Shown: positions 58,401-64,000 of the stretch, piece after piece
Numbering within the stretch: position 1 is the stretch's first letter
Layout of the letters: every line of letters begins with the position of its first letter
Source of the DNA: Actinomadura parmotrematis
Lineage (GTDB): Bacteria; Actinomycetota; Actinomycetes; Streptosporangiales; Streptosporangiaceae
Length of the DNA: 64,000 bases
Direction: 5' to 3'
Assembly (NCBI RefSeq): GCF_019458805.1
Contig: NZ_JAIBOA010000013.1
Coordinates: forward strand, 62,001 to 126,000
The notes under the pieces: generated by a model
What the model was told of the DNA's origin: nothing
The model's input: only the letters and a program-made list of their open reading frames with translations
Database searches by the model: none
Translations under genes and position numbers: made by a program

Positions 58401-58885
58401 GCGTGCAGCCAGCGGACGGGGGCGCCGTCGCCGGCCCGGCGGAAGGGCTCGAGCTCGTTGTCCCAGGGCGTGCCGAGCAGCCGGTCGAGCTCGATCTCCA
58501 GGGTGGTCTTGCCGACGGCGGCGTTGGCCATGACGGCGCGCAGCCGATCCTCAGGGATCATGATGTCGCCGCTGGCGCCGATGACGCCGCTGAACACCCC
58601 GAGGGTGGGCGTGAAGCTGTACCGGACGCCGTCGCACCCGGGGGTCGGGTCCTCGGTGACCTCGAACCGGGCGAGCTTCCAGTTGCGCAGCGCGGAAGTG
58701 ATCCCGGCGGCGACACCGGCCCGGCCCTCCCAGTGCAGCTCGGCGCGGAGCGTCCCCGGAGCGGCCGGCTGATCGGCCCATTCCAGGGAGACGGGCACGC
58801 CGAGGACACCTGCGGCCGCCCACTCGATGTGCGGGCTCAGCGCAGGTGGCGCGGAGTGGACGTAAAAAACGCCACGTGCGGTCAC
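58391..58885 (-). CDS. DUF3145 protein
   Basis: 164 aa from GTG 58885 with GGAGG upstream. ARGVFYVHSAPPALSPHIEWAAAGVLG, LHWEGRAGVAAGITSALRNWKLARFEVTEDPTPGCDGVRYSFTPTLGVFSG and the closing LDRLLGTPWDNELEPFRRAGDGAPVRWLHAAV mark this actinobacteria-specific family. It normally sits next to fabF; here the oxidase gene lies between. Function unknown; the linkage to fatty-acid synthesis genes suggests a related role. Confidence 0.92.
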   Translation of the reverse strand: MTARGVFYVHSAPPALSPHIEWAAAGVLGVPVSLEWADQPAAPGTLRAELHWEGRAGVAAGITSALRNWKLARFEVTEDPTPGCDGVRYSFTPTLGVFSGVIGASGDIMIPEDRLRAVMANAAVGKTTLEIELDRLLGTPWDNELEPFRRAGDGAPVRWLHAAV

Positions 58886-59557
58886 CGGACCTCCAGGATC
58901 TGTACTGAGGCTCGTCTTCCCCTACGGCCTCGTACGCCTCAAGGCAGCGTCCGCGTGACTCATTCTGCATCATCGACACGGAACGCACCACTGCGCGAGC
59001 GCTGTTTGCCGAACCATTGCCCCGGCGCCCTACCCCCTGCGGGCGCCTTTCGTGCCGCCCGACAATGATCTTTGTAGATTTCGACGAACCCGGCGAAGCG
59101 GGAATTCCACCTCCGGTGGGGGGCGAGCCGACCTGCCGGAACGTCCGGGCCGGGGACGCGCGGCGGACCCGCCGTCCCGATTGCGCGATTGTCCGGCCGC
59201 CCCTTCGCGGGACCTACCCGATCCCCTTTTCCGGGCCGAACAGAACCCGTCAGGTGCGGACGCCGGCGCGCCGGGCCGGTCCCCCGCCGCCCGCCGGGGC
59301 GGCCCGTCCGCGCGTCCGGCGGGGCTCCGGAAATGGCTTTGCCGCTCGCGCCCTCTGGGGCGCGAGCGGCAAAGGTGCTCAAGGGGGGCGGCGGGGCCCT
59401 GTCTGTGCAGCGGGGTTCGTTGTCAGGATTCCCAGGGTCGGCGTCCCGTAATCATCAGGGATCGGAAACAACCTGGACGCGAACGGGTAACCGCGCCTTC
59501 ACGTTCCGTGCCCGGAGCGCTAGTTTGCAGGTGGCGGGGCCCGCGAAGGAGACTTCG
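58886..59557. other. 672-bp divergent intergenic region with a strong hairpin
   Basis: Lies between the DUF3145 gene and the ECF sigma gene. The left part (58886-59330) is of mixed composition with no frame showing coding bias. A very strong hairpin occupies 59337-59374. GGAAAC at 59464-59469 could be part of an ECF-type -35, but no matching -10 is convincing. No RNA gene recognised. Confidence 0.5.
59337..59374 (+). terminator. Strong perfect hairpin upstream of the ECF sigma gene
   Basis: Arms CTTTGCCGCTCGCGCC (59337-59352) and GGCGCGAGCGGCAAAG (59359-59374) pair perfectly; one more C-G pair leaves a TCTG loop. There is no gene just upstream on either strand, so it may end an unseen transcript (sRNA), be a relic, or attenuate the sigma gene's leader. 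Confidence 0.55.
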
Positions 59558-60097
59558 TTGGCCGAAGAAGGACGGGACTCCGGCGAGCTGGTGCGCCGGG
59601 CGCGCGCCGGCGACGGCGGCGCCTGGACCGAGCTCGTCGAGCGGTACAGCGCGCTGCTCTGGTCGATCGCGCGCGGGCACGGGCTGCGCGACGCCGACTG
59701 CGGCGACGTCGTGCAGATCACCTGGCTGCGGCTGGTGGAGCGGCTGGACGCGCTCGACGCCCCGGCCGCCGTCGGCGGCTGGCTCGCGACGACGGCGCGC
59801 CGCGAGAGCCTCCGGCAGGCGCGGCTCGGCGACCGCGAGGCGCCGGGCCCGGCGCCGGACGCGGCGGGCGCGTCGTCCGCCGCGCCGGTCGAGCAGGTCG
59901 TCGCCGGGCGCGAGCGGCTCTGCCGGGTCGGGGCCGCCCTCCAGGACCTTCCCCGCCGCTGCCAGCACCTGCTGCGCCTGGTCGCGCTCGCGCCGGGCCA
60001 GGCGGAGCTGGCGGCGGCCCTGGACATGCCCGTCGGCAGCCTCGGCCCGACCCGCGTGCGCTGCCTGGCCCACCTGCGGCGGAGGCTCGCCCCGTGA
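59558..60097 (+). CDS. ECF-type RNA polymerase sigma factor
   Basis: 179 aa from TTG 59558, chosen because AAGGAG is six bases upstream; upstream in-frame codons lack this. Region 2: GELVRRARAGDGGAWTELVERYSALLWSIARGHGLRDADCGDVVQITWLRLVERLDAL, then AVGGWLATTARRESLRQAR; region 4: RVGAALQDLPRRCQHLLRLVALAPGQAELAAALDMPVGSLGPTRVRCLAHLRRRLA. Followed by a 4-bp overlap to a small partner and a TPR-CHAT protein, the arrangement of a recurrent actinobacterial sigma/CHAT set. Probably directs its own operon. Confidence 0.9.
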   Translation: MAEEGRDSGELVRRARAGDGGAWTELVERYSALLWSIARGHGLRDADCGDVVQITWLRLVERLDALDAPAAVGGWLATTARRESLRQARLGDREAPGPAPDAAGASSAAPVEQVVAGRERLCRVGAALQDLPRRCQHLLRLVALAPGQAELAAALDMPVGSLGPTRVRCLAHLRRRLAP

Positions 60098-60540
60098 GCG
60101 GGCCCGCGGACGAGGCCGAGCTGGCCGCCGGCATCCGCGCCGCGTTCCTCGCCGCCGACCCGGTGCCCGAGGGGGTGCTGGCGGCGGCGCGGGCCGCGCT
60201 CGCCCTCCGGCTGCCCGGCGCGGCTCTCGCCGGCCTCGCCGCCGACGACGCGTCCGCGCCCGCCGGCGCCCGCGCGACAACCGCCACGCGCACGCTGACC
60301 TTCACCGGCGGCGGCGTGACGGTGGAGCTGGAGGCGTCCGGCGACGGGGAGGTCACCGGACGGCTGACCCCGCCGTCGCCCGCCCGGGTCCGGCTGCGGC
60401 GCCCCGCGCACGCCGACCGCACCGCCCTCGCCGACGAGGAGGGCTGCTTCGCCCTGCCCTGCGTGGGCGAGGGCCCGGTCAGCCTGGTGGTCGAGCCACC
60501 GGGCGGAGACGCGGTGGTGACGAGCTGGATCCGGCTCTGA
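60094..60540 (+). CDS. Small partner protein of the sigma/CHAT set
   Basis: 148 aa; GTG overlaps the sigma stop (GTGA). Helical N-terminus (EAELAAGIRAAFLAADPVPEGVLAAARAALALRL) of the kind seen in anti-sigma-like proteins, a linker, then a beta-rich domain (RTLTFTGGGVTVELEASGDGEVTGRLTPPSPARVRLRRP ... GEGPVSLVVEPPGGDAVVTSWIRL) resembling a carboxypeptidase-regulatory or Ig-like fold. No membrane segment or zinc motif. May bind the sigma factor or present the CHAT protease with a substrate; both are guesses. Confidence 0.75.
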   Translation: MSGPADEAELAAGIRAAFLAADPVPEGVLAAARAALALRLPGAALAGLAADDASAPAGARATTATRTLTFTGGGVTVELEASGDGEVTGRLTPPSPARVRLRRPAHADRTALADEEGCFALPCVGEGPVSLVVEPPGGDAVVTSWIRL

Positions 60541-62909
60541 CGCGCGCGGCGCTCGCCGACCCCGGCGCCGTCCACCGCCGCTGCCGTCCGGGCGGCGCCG
60601 CACCCGACCCGTTCGCGGCCGGCCTGGCCGCCCGCGAACTGGCCCGCCCGGCCGAAGCCGCCGCCCTCCTACGGGCGGCGGCCGAGAACACGCCGTCCGC
60701 AGCCCCGCATCTGGCGGCCGCGCTCGCCGACCTGGGCGAGGTCGATGAGGCACTGCGGGTCGCGGACGCCGCCCGCGCCGCCCTCACCGGCCATGATGCT
60801 GACCGGCTGGTGGCTGTGGTGGCGCGGGTTCATGCTCGTGCTGGGCGGCTTGTGGAGGCGCGGAGGGTTGCCGAGCGTGTTCTGCCTCGCCTGCGCGACG
60901 ACCCGGCCGCGCTCGCCGACCTCGCTGACGCCTACCGGGGCGCCGCCGCCGCCCGGGTTCTGCGGCGGGCGATCGAGGTGGCCGACGGTGCCGGACTGCG
61001 GCACCTCGCGGCGTCCTGCCGGGCGCGGCTCGCCGCCGTTCTTGCGGCGGAGGGCGACGTCCCGGGCGCGCTCGCGCTGTACGCCGAGGCCGAGCGCGGC
61101 CTGGCGGGCGAGCGCCGCGCGCTCTGCCGGACGGGACGCGCCGGGGCGCTCCTCGCCGCCGGGCTCCCCCGCGAGGCCCGCGACCTGCTCACCACGGCGG
61201 ACGGAGGTGACGACCTGCTGCTCCTCGCGCACGCCGAGTTCGCCGACGACGAACCGCTGCGGGCGGCGTCCACCGCCGAACGCGCCCGTGCGGTCTTCGC
61301 CGGCCAGGGACGCGCCGGCTGGGCCCTCGCCGCGTCCGCGCTGGCCGTGCGCGGCCGCTGGGCCGGCGGGGAGCGCTCGCCGGAGCTGGCCGGCGCCGCC
61401 CGCGCCCTGATCGGACCGCTGGAAGGCGCGGGCTGGGACGCCGCCGAGGCGCGCATCGTCGCGGCCCGGCTCGCCCTGCACCTGGGGCATCCCGCCGGGC
61501 CGCTCCTCGCCCCCGTCCTCGCGGCGCGCGGGCCGGGCGCGCGGCGGGCGGCGGCCTTCCACGCCCTCGCCCTCGACCGGCTGGCGTCCGGCGACCGGCG
61601 GGGCGCGCTCGCCGCCGTCTGGCTCGGCCTGGAGGTCCTGCACGAGCACGCCGAGACGATCGGCGCGGCCGAGCTGCGCGCCCGCACCGCCGGCCTCGGC
61701 GCCGACCTCGCCGACCTCGGGCTGGCCCTCGCCCGCTCGGCCCGCGAGCTGCTGCGCGCCGACGAGCGCCGCCGCGCGATCCTGCGCCGTCCCGCCGCCC
61801 TGCGGCCGCCGCCCGACCCCGAACGGGCCGCCGCCCTCGCCGAGCTGCGGACGCTGAGCGCCGAGCAGACCACCGCGACCCTGCGCGGCGGCGCCTGCCC
61901 CGTGCTCGCCCGGCGCCTCACCCGCCTGGAGCGCACCGTCCGCGCGGCCGCGCTCCGCCGCCCCGGCGCCGCCGACGGGCGGCCCGGCGTCGACCTGCAC
62001 GCCCTCGCCGACGCCCTGGACGGCCGCGAGCTCGTGCAGCTCATCCGCGTCGGCGCCGAGCTGCACGCCGTCACCGTCCACGACGGCCGCGTCCGGCGGC
62101 GCGTCGCCGCCGATCACCCGGCGGCGGTCCGCGACGCCGCCCTGCTGCGGGCCGCGCACCGGCGGCTGCTGGACGGCCGGGACGCCGAGCGGTCCCGCGC
62201 CGACCTGGACCGGACGGCCGCGCGCCTCGCCGGGCTCGTCCCCGGCGACCGCGAAGTGGTGATCGTCCCGACGGGCGCGCTGCACGGGCTGCCCTGGGCG
62301 GCGCTGCCGTCCCTGGCGGGCCGCCCGTTCAGCCTCGCGCCGTCGGCCGCCGCCTGGCTGCGCGCCGCGCGGGCCGAGCCGGGGCGCGGCGGGACCGTCC
62401 TCGTCGCCGGCCCGCACCTCGCCCACGCCGCCCGCGAGGTCCGCGCGCTGCACCGCCTGCATCCGGGCGCGCGCGTCCTCACCGGCCCGCACGCCCGGCC
62501 CGAGGCCGTCCGCGACGCCCTGGACGGCGCCCGCCTCGCGCACCTGGCCGCCCACGGCGCGCACCGGCCGGGCAACCCGCTGTTCTCCCGCCTCACCCTC
62601 GCCGGCGGCGCCCTCCTCGCCCACGACCTGGACGACCTGCGCGCGCCGCCGCACCGCGTGGTGCTGTCGGCCTGCGACGTCGGGCAGGGCGGGCCGGGCG
62701 ACGCCGCCGCCGGCATGGCGGGCGCGCTCCTCGCGCTCGGCACCGCCACCGTGATCGCCAGCGCCGCGCCCGTCGCGGACGCCGACGTCCCCGCGTTCAT
62801 GGGCGCCGTCCACCGGCGCCTCGCGGCGGGGGACGGCCCCGCCGCCGCGCTCGCCGCCGCCCTCCGCAGCCCCGGCACCCTCGGCTTCGCCGCGATGGGC
62901 GCCGGGTGA
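60537..62909 (+). CDS. TPR-CHAT protein (caspase-like protease domain)
   Basis: About 790 aa. N-terminal two thirds are Ala/Leu-rich helical repeats of TPR type (FAAGLAARELARPAEAAALLRAAAENTP; LRVADAARAALTGHDADRLVAVVARVHARAGRLVEARRVAERVL). The C-terminal CHAT domain has ELVQLIRVGAELHAVTVHDGRVRRR, PTGALHGLPWAALPSLAGRPFSLAPSA, catalytic His (HLAAHGAH, codon 62553) and Cys (VLSACDVGQGG, codon 62673). The dyad is intact, so proteolysis is expected. Start codon is uncertain: no ATG/GTG/TTG lies between the partner's stop and the repeats, and the listed start is a CTG overlapping that stop as CTGA. The true start could differ. Confidence 0.8.
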   Translation: MTRAALADPGAVHRRCRPGGAAPDPFAAGLAARELARPAEAAALLRAAAENTPSAAPHLAAALADLGEVDEALRVADAARAALTGHDADRLVAVVARVHARAGRLVEARRVAERVLPRLRDDPAALADLADAYRGAAAARVLRRAIEVADGAGLRHLAASCRARLAAVLAAEGDVPGALALYAEAERGLAGERRALCRTGRAGALLAAGLPREARDLLTTADGGDDLLLLAHAEFADDEPLRAASTAERARAVFAGQGRAGWALAASALAVRGRWAGGERSPELAGAARALIGPLEGAGWDAAEARIVAARLALHLGHPAGPLLAPVLAARGPGARRAAAFHALALDRLASGDRRGALAAVWLGLEVLHEHAETIGAAELRARTAGLGADLADLGLALARSARELLRADERRRAILRRPAALRPPPDPERAAALAELRTLSAEQTTATLRGGACPVLARRLTRLERTVRAAALRRPGAADGRPGVDLHALADALDGRELVQLIRVGAELHAVTVHDGRVRRRVAADHPAAVRDAALLRAAHRRLLDGRDAERSRADLDRTAARLAGLVPGDREVVIVPTGALHGLPWAALPSLAGRPFSLAPSAAAWLRAARAEPGRGGTVLVAGPHLAHAAREVRALHRLHPGARVLTGPHARPEAVRDALDGARLAHLAAHGAHRPGNPLFSRLTLAGGALLAHDLDDLRAPPHRVVLSACDVGQGGPGDAAAGMAGALLALGTATVIASAAPVADADVPAFMGAVHRRLAAGDGPAAALAAALRSPGTLGFAAMGAG

Positions 62910-62916
62910 GGACCCG

Positions 62917-63804
62917 TCAGTTCTCGCCGGTCGCGACCGGGTTGGACGGGTCGGCGACCCAGTTCGACCACGACCCCACGTACAGGGCCGCGGGCACGCC
63001 CGCGATGGTGAGCGCGAGGATCTCGTGCGCGGCCGTGACTCCCGAGCCGCAGTAGGCGCCGACGTCCAGCGCGTCGGTCGCGCCGAGCTTGGCGAACCGC
63101 TCGCGCAGCAGCTCGGGCGGCAGGAACCGGCCGTCGACGCCGACGTTGCCGGACGTCGGCGCGTTCACGGCGCCCGGGATGTGCCCGGCGACCGGGTCGA
63201 CCGGCTCGTTCTCGCCGCGGTAGCGCTCGGCGGCGCGGGCGTCCAGCAGCACCCCGTCCCCGGCGAGCGCGGCCGCGCCCGCCGCGTCCAGGACGGGCAG
63301 CCGCCCGGGGCGCGCGACGAAGTCGCCCGGCGCGGGCGCGGGCACGTCGGTGGTGACCTCGCGGCCGCCCTCGACCCAGCCGTGGTAGCCGCCGTCGAGG
63401 ACGCGGACCTGCTCGTGCCCGAAGTAGCGGAGCGTCCACCAGAGGCGGGCCGCCGCGGTCGAGTCCGCGTCGTCGTACACGATCACCTGGGCCGCGCCGG
63501 ACACCCCGGCGCGGCGCATCGCCGCCTCGAACGCCTCCGGCTCGGGCAGCGGGTGGCGGCCGGCGGGGCCGGGCGGGCCGGCGAGGTCGCGGTCCAGGTC
63601 GACGAAGACCGCGCCGGGCAGGTGCCCCTTGCGGTAGGACTCGGCGCCCGGCGGCCCGGCCAGGTGCCAGCGGACGTCCAGCAGGATCGGGGGCGGGTCC
63701 CGGCGCAGCAGGCGCTCCAGGGCGGGCGCGTCCACGAGTGGGTGCACCCCGCCAGTCTGACCCGAGATGCCGCCGTGCGGGAGGGGCGTGCGCTCGTCGT
63801 TCAT
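62917..63804 (-). CDS. sseA: 3-mercaptopyruvate/thiosulfate sulfurtransferase
   Basis: 295 aa from ATG 63804; GTG 63747 (starting HPLVDAPALERLL) is an alternative since neither has a clear ribosome site. Two rhodanese domains; the first is inactive (AAQVIVYDDADSTAAARLWW), the second has the active loop CGSGVTA, the mercaptopyruvate-type signature. GYHGWVEGGREV and GHIPGAVNAPTSGN are conserved. Cytosolic sulfur transfer and cyanide or H2S metabolism. Follows an alkaline-phosphatase-superfamily gene by 11 bp. Confidence 0.9.
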   Translation of the reverse strand: MNDERTPLPHGGISGQTGGVHPLVDAPALERLLRRDPPPILLDVRWHLAGPPGAESYRKGHLPGAVFVDLDRDLAGPPGPAGRHPLPEPEAFEAAMRRAGVSGAAQVIVYDDADSTAAARLWWTLRYFGHEQVRVLDGGYHGWVEGGREVTTDVPAPAPGDFVARPGRLPVLDAAGAAALAGDGVLLDARAAERYRGENEPVDPVAGHIPGAVNAPTSGNVGVDGRFLPPELLRERFAKLGATDALDVGAYCGSGVTAAHEILALTIAGVPAALYVGSWSNWVADPSNPVATGEN

Positions 63805-63815
63805 ATCGACGCAGC

Positions 63816-64000
63816 TTACGTGCGGGCGGCCGTCAGCAGCGGGACCAGCAGCTCGGCCGGCACCAGCGACCCGTGCATGCCGACCATGGACTCCAGCCAC
63901 GGCTCGCGCTCGGACGCCACCAGCGCGAGGCCGGTGAAGGGGACGGCGACCACGTCGCCGATCCGCTCGGCCATGCCGGGACCGACCGTCCCGAACCAGC
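63816..64000 (-). CDS. C-terminus of an alkaline-phosphatase-superfamily (nucleotide pyrophosphatase) protein, 5' part outside window
   Basis: The reverse strand is open from the window edge to TAA (63818-63816), giving 61 residues: WFGTVGPGMAERIGDVVAVPF, then LALVASEREPWLESMVGMHGSLVPAELLVPLL. The segment ending V-MHGS-PAE-VPL is the conserved end of actinobacterial type I phosphodiesterase/nucleotide-pyrophosphatase proteins. The active site lies outside. Probably in one operon with sseA. Confidence 0.75.
   Translation of the reverse strand, partial: WFGTVGPGMAERIGDVVAVPFTGLALVASEREPWLESMVGMHGSLVPAELLVPLLTAART

Noticed and set aside
60400..60560. Programmed -1 frameshift joining the sigma partner to the CHAT protein
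   Set aside because: No X-XXY-YYZ slippery heptamer near the overlap; a CTG start or sequence error is simpler.

Overview
High-GC (roughly 73-75% G+C by eye), densely packed DNA with many ATGA/GTGA stop-start overlaps, GTG starts and GlnR-, conservon- and FasR-type features: this is an actinomycete chromosome. The blocks ahpE/DUF3052/aceE and fasR-fabD-fabH-acpP-fabF/DUF3145 are classical actinobacterial core loci. The conservon-type sensor kinase, P450 and terpene-synthase-like genes point to a spore-forming actinomycete; a Thermomonosporaceae/Actinomadura-like host is my guess, not something the sequence proves. No transposase, integrase, CRISPR array or rRNA was seen; there is one tRNA (Val, anticodon TAC).

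Layout. 1-5.6 kb: 3' part of a RelA/SpoT-like gene, a two-repeat protein, a membrane protein, a DUF2203 gene, glnII with a phased GlnR-like operator, a 44-codon relic of an FAD oxidase, small genes and tRNA-Val. 6.2-12.0 kb: cytochrome P450, a degenerate terpene-synthase-like protein, an orphan CvnA-type (NIT/HAMP) sensor kinase and a second terpene-synthase-like protein. 12.1-15.7 kb: acyl-CoA ligase and an ACAD10/11-like phosphotransferase diverging from a TetR-type palindrome, then a PAC2 protein. 15.8-24.2 kb: a Calvin-cycle module (red-type Rubisco cbbL-cbbS, activase cbbX, divergent cbbR, and phosphoribulokinase about 4 kb away) with an enoyl-reductase-like gene and a two-component pair between. 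24.3-30.6 kb: K+ channel, zinc ribbon, ahpE, DUF3052, yjbQ-like gene and aceE.

31-46.5 kb is the most interesting part. After an epoxide hydrolase/WYL regulator/VOC group come bdhA (3-hydroxybutyrate dehydrogenase) with a GAF-PucR regulator, an Rrf2 regulator with an MFS transporter, a secreted PHB depolymerase, a five-gene LIV-type ABC importer translationally coupled to an alpha/beta hydrolase, and divergent scoAB (acetoacetate:CoA transferase). Together they describe a route from extracellular polyhydroxybutyrate to acetoacetyl-CoA: depolymerise, hydrolyse oligomers, import, oxidise, activate. A dyad ATGTG-N9-CACAT, or a one-base variant, occurs upstream of bdhA, upstream of the depolymerase and twice in the livK/scoA divergent promoter, each time about 19-23 bp before a plausible -10 hexamer. 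This looks like one regulon, perhaps run by the PucR protein encoded beside bdhA.

46.6-64 kb: small membrane protein, a second two-component pair, two tandem secreted alpha/beta hydrolases flanking a small basic protein, the fasR-fab operon, a Tat-exported vanillyl-alcohol-oxidase-type cholesterol oxidase, DUF3145, an ECF sigma/partner/TPR-CHAT protease triad, a 3-mercaptopyruvate sulfurtransferase and the 3' end of an alkaline-phosphatase-superfamily gene cut by the window edge.
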